This document shows, piece by piece, positions 55,923 through 64,000 of a stretch of 64,000 nt of DNA (its first letter is position 1; the number at the start of each line of letters is the position of its first letter). The DNA is from Phaeovulum molybdatiresistens (lineage in GTDB: Bacteria; Pseudomonadota; Alphaproteobacteria; Rhodobacterales; Rhodobacteraceae). The translations under genes were made by a program, and so were the position numbers. The stretch is from contig NZ_JAMJFX010000016.1 in assembly GCF_023544865.1 (NCBI RefSeq), forward strand, positions 21,754 through 85,753. Reading direction: 5' to 3'. The notes beneath the pieces were generated by a model that was not told the DNA's origin, ran no database searches, and saw nothing but the letters and a program-made list of their open reading frames with translations.

Positions 55923-58763
55923 ATGGCGAAGAAAATGCTTATCGATGCCACCCATGCGGAAGAAACCCGCGTGGTGGTGGTGGACGGAAACAAGGTCGAG
56001 GAATTCGACTTTGAGACCATCAACAAACGGCAACTGGCCGGGAACATCTATCTGGCGAAGGTGACACGGGTCGAGCCGTCGCTGCAGGCGGCTTTCGTGG
56101 ATTATGGCGGCAATCGCCACGGTTTCCTGGCCTTTGCCGAGATCCATCCCGATTACTATCAGATCCCGGTGGCCGACCGTCAGGCGCTGCTTGAGGAAGA
56201 GCGCGCCTATGCCGAGGCCGAGGAAGCCGAGGAACGGGCGCGCAGCGCACGCCGGTCGCGGCCGCGGTCGCGCAACGGGGCGCGTGCCGAGAAGGCCGCC
56301 GATGCCGATGCGGTGCTGCGGTCCGAGGAAATCCCGGGTATGGCGGTGATCGATGCCGATGCCACCGATGAGGCCGGGGTTGGCGTTCTGGACATGCCCG
56401 AGATCGGGGCCGAAGAGGCCGCCGAACCGCCGGTATCGGCACCCGGTGACGACCAGGGGGATGATGTCGCCGCGGACATCTCTGCCGAGGCGCGCGAGGA
56501 CGAGCCCTATGTGGCTGCCGATCATGCCGCCGAAACCGATGATGAGATCGAATCGGTCGCCGAAGAGGACGTTGCCGAGGAAATCAGCGCCCCGCGCAAG
56601 CCGCGCCCGCGCCGCTACAAGATCCAGGAAGTGATCAAGGTGCGCCAGATCATGCTGGTGCAGGTGGTCAAGGAAGAGCGCGGCAACAAGGGCGCAGCGC
56701 TGACCACCTATCTGTCGCTGGCGGGCCGCTATTGCGTGCTGATGCCCAACACCGCGCGCGGGGGCGGGATTTCGCGCAAGATCACCAATGCCGCCGACCG
56801 CAAGAAGCTGAAGGAAATCGCCTCAGAGCTTGAGGTGCCGCAGGGCGCGGGCCTGATCATCCGCACCGCCGGCAGCCAGCGCACCCGGACCGAAATCCGG
56901 CGCGACTATGAATATCTGATGCGCCTGTGGGAACAGATCCGCGAACTGACGCTGAAATCCATCGCGCCCGCCCCGGTCTATGAGGAAGGCGATCTGATCA
57001 AGCGCACGATCCGCGACCTTTACAGCAAGGATATCGACGAGGTTCTGGTCGAAGGGGATCGGGGCTATCGTGCGGCCAAGGACTTCATGAAGATGATCAT
57101 GCCGTCCCACGCCAAGAACGTGAAGCACTACAACGAACAACTGCCGCTGTTCGCGCGCTTCCAGGTGGAAAGCTATCTGGGCGCCATGTTCAACCCGGTC
57201 GTGCAGCTGAAATCGGGCGGCTATATCGTGATCGGCGTCACCGAGGCGCTGGTGGCGATCGACGTGAACTCGGGCCGGGCCACCAAGGAAGGCTCGATCG
57301 AGGAGACCGCGCTTAAGACCAACCTGGAAGCCGCCGATGAGGTCGCCCGTCAGCTGCGCCTGCGCGACCTGGCCGGTCTGATCGTCATCGACTTCATCGA
57401 CATGGAAGAGCGCAGGAACAACGCCGCCGTCGAGAAGCGCCTGAAGGAAAAGCTGAAAACCGACCGCGCGCGGATTCAGGTGGGCCGGATCTCGGGCTTT
57501 GGCCTGCTGGAAATGAGCCGTCAGCGCCTGCGCCCGGGCATGATCGAATCGACCACCCAACCCTGTCCGCATTGCCACGGCACCGGGCTGATCCGGTCCG
57601 ATGACAGCCTGGCGCTGCAGATCCTGCGCGCGATCGAGGAAGAGGGCACGCGCAAACGCTCGCGCGAGGTGCTGGTCAAGGCGCCGGTCGCGGTGGCCAA
57701 CTACCTGATGAACGCGAAACGCGAACATGTCGCCGGGATCGAGGCGCGCTATGGCATGTCGGTCCGGGTTGAGGCCGATCCGTCGCTGGTCAGCCCCGAT
57801 TTCGCGATCGAGAAGTTCAAGACCGCGACGCGCGTCGTCCCCGAGGTGGTCAGCCAGGCGGTATCCGTCGATGCGCGGCTGATGGCCGAGATCGACGAGG
57901 CCGAGGAAGAGCTGATCCTTGAAGCCGACGAGGTCGAGGAGGCCGAGGAGGTAGTCGAGGCGCAGGACAGCGCGCGCGACGAGGCCGGCGAAGAGGGGAC
58001 CCGCAAGAAGAAGCGCCGTCGTCGTCGTCGCAAGAAAGGCAATGGCGAGGCCGAGGCAGGCCGCACCGGAACCGAGGCAGAGTCCGAAGAGGCCGAGGAA
58101 GAACAGGCTGGCGCCGAGGCTTTGTCGGCCGAGCCGGTGATCGCAACGGCGGCGGAACCTGTTGCGGCTGAACCCGCGCCGCAAGCGCCCGAGACGGTCG
58201 AGGCCAGTGCGCCGAAATCGCGCAGCCGCACCCGCCGCAAGAAGGCCGAGGCCGAGCCGGCCACGGAAGCCGAACAGGGCGAAGCGGCGCAGGCCGAAGC
58301 CGCCGCACCGGCGGCCAAGAAGCCCGCGCGCAGCCGTAGCCGGACCAAGGCCGTCGCCCAGGAGGCTGCCCCCGAGGCGCATCCGGTCGCTGCCGAAACG
58401 GCGCCCGACGCGGTCGAAGCCCCGGCCAAGCCGAAGCGGACGCGCAGCCGCAAGGCCGCTGTGGCGACGGCAAGTGCCGAACCGGGCCAGCCCGATCAGA
58501 CCCCGCCGGCCGAGGTTCCCGCCGAAGTCCCGGGGGTGACCCCGGCCGAGGCTCCGGTGGCGCCGCCGCAGGAAAGCCCTGTCGCGCCGCCGCCAGAGGC
58601 CCCGGTCGAAGCCCCCGGTGAAGCCCCGGCCCAGACCCCGGTCGAGATGCCGGATCTGCCGGACCTGCAGGTGGATGAGGGCGATGGTGCGCCTGGCGCT
58701 GGCGCCGATACTGGCGCCGATGACAAGCCTCGCCGCCGCGGCTGGTGGTCGCTGGGCCGCTGA
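55923..58763 (+). CDS. rne: Ribonuclease E
   Basis: The essential endoribonuclease of mRNA decay and rRNA maturation, 946 residues. The S1 domain is split: GNIYLAKVTRVEPSLQAAFV (about 40-83) and KIQEVIKVRQIMLVQVVKEE (about 238) flank a roughly 155-residue acidic insertion, as in alphaproteobacteria. The DNase I-like site has Asp447 (AIDVNSGRAT) and Asp490 (VIDFIDM), 43 apart as in E. coli. The Zn-link CPHCHGTG follows (Cys548, Cys551). The C-terminal 300 residues are Glu/Ala/Lys/Pro-rich, disordered, with KKKRRRRRRKK as RNA-binding segment. Confidence 0.96.
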   Translation: MAKKMLIDATHAEETRVVVVDGNKVEEFDFETINKRQLAGNIYLAKVTRVEPSLQAAFVDYGGNRHGFLAFAEIHPDYYQIPVADRQALLEEERAYAEAEEAEERARSARRSRPRSRNGARAEKAADADAVLRSEEIPGMAVIDADATDEAGVGVLDMPEIGAEEAAEPPVSAPGDDQGDDVAADISAEAREDEPYVAADHAAETDDEIESVAEEDVAEEISAPRKPRPRRYKIQEVIKVRQIMLVQVVKEERGNKGAALTTYLSLAGRYCVLMPNTARGGGISRKITNAADRKKLKEIASELEVPQGAGLIIRTAGSQRTRTEIRRDYEYLMRLWEQIRELTLKSIAPAPVYEEGDLIKRTIRDLYSKDIDEVLVEGDRGYRAAKDFMKMIMPSHAKNVKHYNEQLPLFARFQVESYLGAMFNPVVQLKSGGYIVIGVTEALVAIDVNSGRATKEGSIEETALKTNLEAADEVARQLRLRDLAGLIVIDFIDMEERRNNAAVEKRLKEKLKTDRARIQVGRISGFGLLEMSRQRLRPGMIESTTQPCPHCHGTGLIRSDDSLALQILRAIEEEGTRKRSREVLVKAPVAVANYLMNAKREHVAGIEARYGMSVRVEADPSLVSPDFAIEKFKTATRVVPEVVSQAVSVDARLMAEIDEAEEELILEADEVEEAEEVVEAQDSARDEAGEEGTRKKKRRRRRRKKGNGEAEAGRTGTEAESEEAEEEQAGAEALSAEPVIATAAEPVAAEPAPQAPETVEASAPKSRSRTRRKKAEAEPATEAEQGEAAQAEAAAPAAKKPARSRSRTKAVAQEAAPEAHPVAAETAPDAVEAPAKPKRTRSRKAAVATASAEPGQPDQTPPAEVPAEVPGVTPAEAPVAPPQESPVAPPPEAPVEAPGEAPAQTPVEMPDLPDLQVDEGDGAPGAGADTGADDKPRRRGWWSLGR

Positions 58764-58778
58764 GCCGATCCCGATCCG

Positions 58779-58807
58779 ACTGCCGGGCCATGTGCCCGGC
58801 AGTTTTC
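58779..58807 (+). terminator. Rho-independent terminator of rne
   Basis: ACTGCCGGGC pairs perfectly with GCCCGGCAGT around CATGT, then TTTTC. Confidence 0.9.
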
Positions 58808-58894
58808 GTCAGGGGCACCGGGTTTTCCACCTCCCCACGCCGATGTGACATCGCGCCCGGTGACGCGGGCGCGCCATTGGGATAAGTCTCGGCC

Positions 58895-59650
58895 ATGTTC
58901 GAAATAGACCTCATTCTTGATGCCGCCTTCCTGCCCGCCGCCATCGTGGCGCTGTCGGCAGGGCTTTTGTCATTCCTGAGCCCCTGCGTGCTGCCGATCG
59001 TGCCCCCCTATCTGGCCTATATGGGCGGGGTCTCGGTCACCGAGATGTCGGGCCGGGCGGCGCGGCGCGGCCCGGTTCTGGTCGCCGCCGCCTTCTTCGT
59101 GCTGGGCCTGTCGACGGTCTTTCTGCTGCTGGGCTTCGCGGCCTCGGCGGCGGGGCGCGTCCTTCTGCAGTATCAGGATTGGTTCACCACGCTGGCGGGC
59201 CTGGTGATCATGGTCTTTGGCCTGCATTTCCTGGGCATCTTCCGCATCGGCTTCATGGACCGCGAGGCGCGCATTGATGCGGGCGAACGGGGTGGGTCGG
59301 CCTTTGGCGCCTATGTCTTGGGCCTGGCCTTCGCCTTTGGCTGGACGCCCTGCCTGGGCCCGATCCTGGGCGCCATCCTCAGCCTGGCCGCGAGCGAGGC
59401 CGATCTGGCCCGCGGCACCGCGCTGCTTGCGGCCTATGCGCTGGGTCTGGGCATTCCCTTCCTTCTGGTTGCGGCCTTCTTCCCGGCGCTTGGCGGCGTT
59501 ATGGCCTGGATGAAGCGTCACATGGGCCGGATTGAGCGGATCTCGGGCTTGCTGCTCTGGACGGTCGGGTTGATGATGCTGACGGGCAGCTTCTCGGATT
59601 TCTCGTTCTGGCTGCTGGAAACCTTCCCGGCCCTGGCCACCCTGGGCTGA
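58895..59650 (+). CDS. ccdA: Cytochrome c biogenesis protein CcdA (thiol-disulfide)
   Basis: An inner-membrane protein that passes electrons from cytosolic thioredoxin to periplasmic thiol proteins for cytochrome c maturation. The 251 residues contain six hydrophobic segments with the redox pair Cys31 (SFLSPCVLPIVPPY) and Cys153 (TPCLGPILG). It is a single gene followed by a long-form intergenic repeat. Confidence 0.94.
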   Translation: MFEIDLILDAAFLPAAIVALSAGLLSFLSPCVLPIVPPYLAYMGGVSVTEMSGRAARRGPVLVAAAFFVLGLSTVFLLLGFAASAAGRVLLQYQDWFTTLAGLVIMVFGLHFLGIFRIGFMDREARIDAGERGGSAFGAYVLGLAFAFGWTPCLGPILGAILSLAASEADLARGTALLAAYALGLGIPFLLVAAFFPALGGVMAWMKRHMGRIERISGLLLWTVGLMMLTGSFSDFSFWLLETFPALATLG

Positions 59651-59655
59651 CCGGC

Positions 59656-59730
59656 TGCTTTCACCTTGCCGAAAATACCTCGGGGGGTGAATTGGCGCGT
59701 CCGCGCCAAGAGGGGGGCAGCGCCCCCCTT
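59656..59730. repeat. Intergenic repeat, long form
   Basis: Nearly identical to 43169-43243: TTTCACCTTGCCGAAAATAC, CTCGGGGGGTGAATTGGCGC, GAGGGGGGCAGCGCCCCCCT. It lies between the convergent ccdA and enoyl-CoA hydratase genes and probably terminates both. Confidence 0.87.
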
Positions 59731-59747
59731 GCATGGTCCGGTTCCGC

Positions 59748-60536
59748 TCAGCCGGCCCAGTCGGGCTTGCGCTTTTCGATGAAGGCGGCGATCCCCTCGG
59801 CCGTATCGCGCCAAAGCATGTTTTCCACCATCACCGCCCCGGCATGGGCATAGGCCCCGGCCAGGTCCATCCCGGCCTGATCGTAGAAGGCGCGCTTGCC
59901 GATCTTGACTGCGGCCCCCAGCTTGGCGGCCACGGTTTCGGCCAGCCGCGCGGTTTCCGCGGCCAAGGCGTCAAGCGGCACGACGCGGTTCACCAGGCCC
60001 ACGTCGCGGGCGCGGGTGGCATCGATGAATTCGCCGGTGGTCAGCATTTCGAAGGCGACCTTGCGCGGTACGTTCCGGCTTAGCGCCACCATCGGCGTGG
60101 AACAGAACAGCCCGATGTTCACCCCGTTCACACCAAAGCGTGTGGCTTCGGCTGCCACGGCCATGTCGCAGCTGGCGACCAGCTGACAGCCAGCGGCGGT
60201 GGCGATGCCGTGGACCTGGGCGATCACCGGCTGGGGCAGGCGGGGGATCATCTGCATCACCTCGGCGCAGCGGGCGAAGAGATCGGTGAAATAGGCCCGG
60301 CCGCCATCCTCGGCCTGCCGCCCGGCCTGCATTTCCTTCAGGTCATGGCCCGCGCAAAAGGCCTTGCCCGCCCCTTTCAGCACGACCACGCGCACCGCGC
60401 CATCGGCTTCCAGTTCGGTCAGGCGCGCCTTCAGCGCCGCCAGCATCGCATCGGACAGCGCATTCAGGCTGCCCGGGGCGTTCAGCGTCAGATGCGCCAC
60501 GTTGCCATGGGTTTCGCGCAGAACCAGATCGCTCAT
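59748..60536 (-). CDS. Enoyl-CoA hydratase/isomerase family protein
   Basis: A 262-residue crotonase-fold protein. The oxyanion-hole sequences KAFCAGHDLKEM and IHG-like QVHGIATAAGCQLVASCDMAVA are clear. One of the two usual catalytic Glu positions is not Glu, as in the ECHDC3-like branch (VNIGLFCSTPMVALSRNV), so hydratase activity should not be assumed. GGAGG precedes the ATG. It is divergent from the thioesterase gene by 55 bp. Confidence 0.88.
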   Translation of the reverse strand: MSDLVLRETHGNVAHLTLNAPGSLNALSDAMLAALKARLTELEADGAVRVVVLKGAGKAFCAGHDLKEMQAGRQAEDGGRAYFTDLFARCAEVMQMIPRLPQPVIAQVHGIATAAGCQLVASCDMAVAAEATRFGVNGVNIGLFCSTPMVALSRNVPRKVAFEMLTTGEFIDATRARDVGLVNRVVPLDALAAETARLAETVAAKLGAAVKIGKRAFYDQAGMDLAGAYAHAGAVMVENMLWRDTAEGIAAFIEKRKPDWAG

Positions 60537-60591
60537 CTTGCCATTCCTCCCTTTTGGCGGAAGTCTAGGCACAGGACGTGCGGGAGGGAAG

Positions 60592-61014
60592 ATGGAACCG
60601 AAGATGGATATCGCCGCGCTGAGCGACTTTCTGGCGCGTGAATTTCCGCAGGTGGCGGATGATTTCGTGATCGAGGGGCTGACCGATGATGGCGTCACCG
60701 TCCGCCTGAAGGTGGCCGAGCGGCACCTGCGCCCCGGGGGCACGGTGTCGGGGCCCACGATGTTCGCGCTGGCCGATGTGGCGGTCTATCTGGCGATTCT
60801 GTCGCGGATCGGGCCGGTGGGCTTGGCGGTCACCACCTCGGGGCATATCGATTTCATGCGCAAGCCTGCGGCGGGCTGCGATTTGATCGCGGATGCGCGC
60901 CTGCTGAAACTGGGCCGGGTGCTGGCGGTGGGCGATGTGATCATCCAGTCCGAGGGGCAGGATAGCCCGGTGGCGCGGTCATCGATGACCTATTCGATCC
61001 CCCCGGGGGGCTGA
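60592..61014 (+). CDS. PaaI-family thioesterase (hot-dog fold)
   Basis: A 140-residue acyl-CoA thioesterase-like protein: RHLRPGGTVSGPTMFALADVAVYLAIL contains the conserved Gly/Asp of the family, then TTSGHIDFMRKP and ADARLLKLGRVLAVGDV. GGGAGGGAA lies just before the ATG at 60592; a second ATG at 60604 is possible. It shares a divergent promoter region with the enoyl-CoA hydratase, suggesting joint use in acyl-CoA metabolism. Confidence 0.87.
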   Translation: MEPKMDIAALSDFLAREFPQVADDFVIEGLTDDGVTVRLKVAERHLRPGGTVSGPTMFALADVAVYLAILSRIGPVGLAVTTSGHIDFMRKPAAGCDLIADARLLKLGRVLAVGDVIIQSEGQDSPVARSSMTYSIPPGG

Positions 61015-61044
61015 ATCGGGCGCCAGGGCAGGGGGTTAGTTTGG

Positions 61045-61066
61045 GGTATTTTGATACCTATTTTTT
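61045..61066 (+). terminator. Weak hairpin with T tract before rplM
   Basis: GGTAT-TTTTG-ATACC followed by TATTTTTT. The stem has only five pairs but the T tract is good; it probably ends the thioesterase transcript. The remaining AT-rich sequence to 61177 should hold the rplM promoter. Confidence 0.55.
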
Positions 61067-61177
61067 ATAGCATTGATTTTAAAACAAAAAACAAACACGA
61101 AGTCGCTTGATTTCCGTTCCGGAATCTCGGAAAAGCCCACATCCGAATTCCACAACCCTAACAAGGGCCACAAGTCG

Positions 61178-61642
61178 ATGAAAACCTATACCGCAAAACC
61201 GGCGGAGATCGAGAAGAAGTGGATCCTGATCGACGCCGAGGGCGTCGTTCTGGGCCGCCTTGCCACGATCGTCGCCATGCGCCTGCGTGGCAAGCACAAG
61301 CCGACCTTCACCCCGCACATGGACATGGGCGACAACGTCATCATCATCAACGCCGACAAGGTGCAGATGACCGGCGCGAAGCGTGAAGAAAAGAAATACT
61401 ACTGGCACACTGGGCACCCGGGCGGCATCAAGCACCGCACCGCCCGCCAGATCCTGGAAGGCGCGCATCCCGAGCGCGTGGTGATCAAGGCGGTCGAGCG
61501 GATGATTTCGCGCAACCGTCTTGGCCGTCAGCAGATGTCGAACCTGCGCGTTTACGCCGGGGCCGCCCATCCGCATGAAGCCCAGCAGCCCGAAGTCCTC
61601 GACGTCAAGTCGATGAACCCGAAGAACACCCGGAGCGCGTAA
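61178..61642 (+). CDS. rplM: Ribosomal protein L13
   Basis: A 50S subunit protein of 154 residues: [57 protein letters not shown] and the conserved [19 protein letters not shown]. The upstream frame is open but translation starts at [10 protein letters not shown] after AAGGG. rpsI follows 1 bp later, the usual L13-S9 pair. Confidence 0.98.
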   Translation: MKTYTAKPAEIEKKWILIDAEGVVLGRLATIVAMRLRGKHKPTFTPHMDMGDNVIIINADKVQMTGAKREEKKYYWHTGHPGGIKHRTARQILEGAHPERVVIKAVERMISRNRLGRQQMSNLRVYAGAAHPHEAQQPEVLDVKSMNPKNTRSA

Positions 61643-61643
61643 G

Positions 61644-62132
61644 ATGGCCGAAGAACTCAAATCCCTCGACGATCTGAAGTCGGCCGTCTCGGGCATCCCC
61701 GCCGCCGTCGCCGAAGCCGCCCCGCGTGAGCCGCAGCGCGATGCGCTGGGTCGTGCCTATGCCACCGGCAAGCGTAAGGACGCGGTCGCCCGCGTCTGGA
61801 TCAAGCCCGGTTCGGGCAAGGTCATCGTGAACGGCAAGGAAATGGCGGTTTATTTCGCCCGTCCGGTGCTGCAGATGATCCTGCGTCAGCCCTTCCAGGT
61901 GGCCGGCGTTGAAGGCCAGTTCGACGTGATGGCCACCGTTGCCGGTGGTGGTCTGTCGGGTCAGGCCGGTGCGGTCAAGCACGGCATTTCGAAGGCGCTG
62001 CAGCTGTATGAACCCAGCCTGCGTGGCGCGCTGAAGGCCGCGGGCTTCCTGACCCGTGACAGCCGCGTGGTCGAACGGAAGAAATACGGCAAGGCCAAGG
62101 CCCGCCGGTCCTTCCAGTTCTCGAAGCGCTGA
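61644..62132 (+). CDS. rpsI: Ribosomal protein S9
   Basis: A 30S subunit protein of 162 residues with an alphaproteobacterial N-terminal extension (about 35 residues) before [20 protein letters not shown]. The Arg/Lys-rich tail [21 protein letters not shown] reaches the P-site tRNA. It is coupled to rplM. Confidence 0.98.
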   Translation: MAEELKSLDDLKSAVSGIPAAVAEAAPREPQRDALGRAYATGKRKDAVARVWIKPGSGKVIVNGKEMAVYFARPVLQMILRQPFQVAGVEGQFDVMATVAGGGLSGQAGAVKHGISKALQLYEPSLRGALKAAGFLTRDSRVVERKKYGKAKARRSFQFSKR

Positions 62133-62153
62133 TCTGCGCCGATATGTTTGGGA

Positions 62154-62181
62154 AAACGCGGTCCTTGCGGGCCGCGTTTTT
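62154..62181 (+). terminator. Rho-independent terminator of rplM-rpsI
   Basis: AAACGCGG pairs with CCGCGTTT, with further CC/GG pairing inside, then TTTTTC. Confidence 0.9.
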
Positions 62182-62325
62182 CATTTCCGGCCGGTCAGGT
62201 CCGCAGGGCTGCGCGCCTGATCGGGCCCGCGCGGGCGCCGCGGGATGTGATCGGCGCGGTCGGGGCCGATGTTTTCAACAAGGCCGCCATGCGCTAAGCA
62301 AGAGAAAAGAAAAGAAAGGCCAACC

Positions 62326-63024
62326 ATGTCCGTCTCGATGCTGTCCACCTTCGTCAAGCCGATGCACCGCGAGGGGCGCAAGTTCGTCGCCATCGCCGCG
62401 GCGATCACGCTGGTTCTGTTCCTGATCTGGGATCCGCTGGGCTGGATCGGCCTGGGCCTGACGGTCTGGGTCTATTACTTCTTCCGCGATCCGGTGCGGG
62501 TGACGCCCACGCGCGCGGGCCTGATGGTATCGCCCGCCGATGGGGTGGTGTCGCTGCTGGAACCCGCCGTGCCCCCGGCCGAGCTGGGCCTGGGCACGGC
62601 GCCGATGATGCGGATTTCGGTCTTCATGTCGGTCTTCAACTGTCATGTGAATCGCATCCCGCAGGAAGGGCGCATCACGGCGGTGGCCTATCGGCCGGGC
62701 AAGTTCCTGAACGCCTCGCTGGACAAGGCGTCCGAGGATAATGAGCGTAACGGCCTGGCGGTCGAACTGGCCGACGGGCGGCGCTATGGCGTGGTGCAGA
62801 TCGCGGGCCTGGTTGCCCGGCGCATCCTGTGCGAGGTGAAAGAGGGCCAGCAGATGGTGACGGGCGAACGCTTTGGCCTGATCCGGTTCGGCTCGCGGCT
62901 GGATGTCTATCTGCCCGAAGGCGTGGCGCCGCTGGTTTGCATTGGCCAGACCATGGTGGCGGGCGAAACGGTGCTGGCCGATCTGACCTCGGACGAGCCG
63001 GCCCGCATGGGCGGCATCCGGTAA
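62326..63024 (+). CDS. psd: Phosphatidylserine decarboxylase (short type)
   Basis: Makes phosphatidylethanolamine. The 232-residue proenzyme has a hydrophobic segment at about 24-52, [27 protein letters not shown], and the self-cleavage site Gly189-Ser190 in [12 protein letters not shown] that yields the pyruvoyl group. It is the short archaeal-type/alphaproteobacterial Psd. The ATG at 62326 has GAAAGG upstream. It is followed 11 bp later by pssA. Confidence 0.95.
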   Translation: MSVSMLSTFVKPMHREGRKFVAIAAAITLVLFLIWDPLGWIGLGLTVWVYYFFRDPVRVTPTRAGLMVSPADGVVSLLEPAVPPAELGLGTAPMMRISVFMSVFNCHVNRIPQEGRITAVAYRPGKFLNASLDKASEDNERNGLAVELADGRRYGVVQIAGLVARRILCEVKEGQQMVTGERFGLIRFGSRLDVYLPEGVAPLVCIGQTMVAGETVLADLTSDEPARMGGIR

Positions 63025-63035
63025 GGGGCGCGCGG

Positions 63036-63767
63036 ATGGAAAAGCGCGAACAGGAACCAATGCCCTTTCTGCAGCTGGTGCCGAATCTGGTGACGATCGC
63101 GGCGCTGTGCCTGGGCCTGACGGCGATTCGCTTTGCGATGGTGGGGCGGTTTGAACTGGCGGTGTCGCTGATTCTGCTGGCGGCGCTGCTGGATGGGCTG
63201 GACGGTCTGATCGCGCGGCGCCTGCGGGCCACGTCGGATTTCGGGGCCGAACTGGACAGCCTGTCCGATTTTCTGAACTTCGGCGTGGCGCCGGGGCTTC
63301 TGGTCTATCGCTTTGCCCTGGGCGAGGCGAACAGCCTGGGTTGGATCTTTGTGCTGATCTATGCGGTGGCGGGGTGCCTGCGGTTGGCGCGGTTCAACGT
63401 GATGCGCGGCGCGCCCGAGACATCGTCGAAGCATTTCGTGGGCGTACCCGCGCCCGCGGGGGCCATGCTGGCGTTGTTCCCGGTGTTCCTGTCGCTGTCG
63501 GGGCTGGTGCCCGCGCAAGAGGCGCCGATGATCGTTGCGATCTGGCTGGGTGTCGTGGGCGTGCTGATGATTTCGCGCCTGCCGACCTTTTCGCCCAAGG
63601 CGCTGCGCATTCCGCGTGGGCGGGTCGGGCTGATCCTGATCGGCACGGCGATTGCGATGGGCATCTTGTTCACCCGATTCTGGATGCTGATGGTTCTGGT
63701 CGATCTGGCCTATCTGGCGGCATTGTTGCCCGCAGTGTGGCGCGCGCGGCGCCAGTTGCTGCGCTAG
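63036..63767 (+). CDS. pssA: CDP-diacylglycerol-serine O-phosphatidyltransferase
   Basis: Makes phosphatidylserine, the substrate of Psd, from CDP-diacylglycerol and serine. The 243-residue membrane protein has the complete CDP-alcohol phosphotransferase signature in DGLDGLIARRL and SDFGAELDSLSD, with all four Asp present, and about seven hydrophobic segments. PssA follows Psd in one operon, giving both steps of phosphatidylethanolamine synthesis. Confidence 0.95.
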   Translation: MEKREQEPMPFLQLVPNLVTIAALCLGLTAIRFAMVGRFELAVSLILLAALLDGLDGLIARRLRATSDFGAELDSLSDFLNFGVAPGLLVYRFALGEANSLGWIFVLIYAVAGCLRLARFNVMRGAPETSSKHFVGVPAPAGAMLALFPVFLSLSGLVPAQEAPMIVAIWLGVVGVLMISRLPTFSPKALRIPRGRVGLILIGTAIAMGILFTRFWMLMVLVDLAYLAALLPAVWRARRQLLR

Positions 63768-63792
63768 GACGCGGATTCGGGGCGCGGATTCG

Positions 63793-63823
63793 GGGGGGCA
63801 GGGGCGATCCTGCCCCCCTTTTC
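63793..63823 (+). terminator. Rho-independent terminator of psd-pssA
   Basis: GGGGGGCAGG pairs perfectly with CCTGCCCCCC around GGCGAT, then TTTTC. Confidence 0.92.
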
Positions 63824-63931
63824 GTTCCGACCTGGCCCCGGGGGCGCCCTGTTTCCGGCGCGGGGGACAAAAAAATCACCAACAAAATATGGGGCCCGCA
63901 AGAAAAATGACGGTTTTGCGAAAATTCCCTC

Positions 63932-63960
63932 TTGCGTGTGTTTGTTGTTCTCCGTAGATA
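63932..63960 (+). promoter_or_regulatory. Strong sigma70 promoter, probably of an rRNA operon
   Basis: TTGCGT (63932-63937), 17-bp spacer, TAGATA (63955-63960), in an AT-rich stretch. The downstream CCGCTTCACCGAAGCAGCGA resembles leader sequence found before 16S rRNA genes of Rhodobacterales. The window ends 40 bp later, so the gene itself is not seen. Confidence 0.5.
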
Positions 63961-64000
63961 CCGCTTCACCGAAGCAGCGAAGGTTGTGACGGGGCGCCTG

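Overview
The window is GC-rich chromosomal DNA whose gene content points to an alphaproteobacterium of the Rhodobacteraceae/Paracoccaceae (Rhodobacter-Paracoccus group). The clues are a DUF1476/F1-ATPase zeta subunit almost identical in style to that of Paracoccus denitrificans, class II B12-dependent NrdJ as the ribonucleotide reductase, a split cobalamin-dependent methionine synthase, an Entner-Doudoroff gene set with a TTAGCGCTAA operator, TakP-type TRAP transport, and many copies of an intergenic repeat (CCTCCGGCGGAGGTATTTGG-GCAAGATGAAAG). The genus is not determined.

Layout. 0-9 kb: trpE and ppiD, an aminotransferase, gpt, a LysE exporter and fabI on the minus strand; then pdxH, a double cold-shock-domain protein, a DUF192 protein and tRNA-Pro(TGG) on the plus strand. 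9-13.5 kb: nrdJ behind a 480-bp control region with NrdR-box-like and DnaA-box-like sites. 13.6-24.3 kb: the most accessory-looking part. It has an XRE regulator, an AT-rich gap, a LuxR-type regulator overlapping a small HEPN-like gene and, divergently, a Gly/Asn/Asp-rich low-complexity protein, a 698-residue protein with five QVN-type repeats, and a type I secretion ABC transporter plus HlyD adaptor. I regard this as a candidate undescribed secretion or matrix system with non-RTX substrates. 24.3-31.4 kb: ilvIH with an attenuator and an Ile-Leu-Val-Val leader peptide, a TRAP transporter (binding protein convergent with its two membrane subunits) and bpt. 31.6-43.1 kb: glnE, eda-edd, rlmI, a PIN protein and the zwf-pgl-pgi operon; together edd, eda, zwf, pgl and pgi form a complete upper Entner-Doudoroff route. 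43.2-50.2 kb: an MFS transporter, alkA, a carboxylesterase, an HNH nuclease, DUF1638, a corrinoid protein, a homocysteine methyltransferase and the ATPase zeta subunit. 50.4-55.3 kb: purC-purS-purQ and a DctB/DctD-type two-component pair whose regulator lacks the sigma54-contacting GAFTGA loop. 55.4-64 kb: a long leader and rne, ccdA, an enoyl-CoA hydratase, a thioesterase, rplM-rpsI, psd-pssA and, at the right edge, a strong promoter that probably drives an rRNA operon.

Most genes are ordinary housekeeping genes with strong family signatures. Starts were refined from Shine-Dalgarno sequences and neighbour overlaps. All functional calls come from reading motifs in the translated sequence; no database search was possible.
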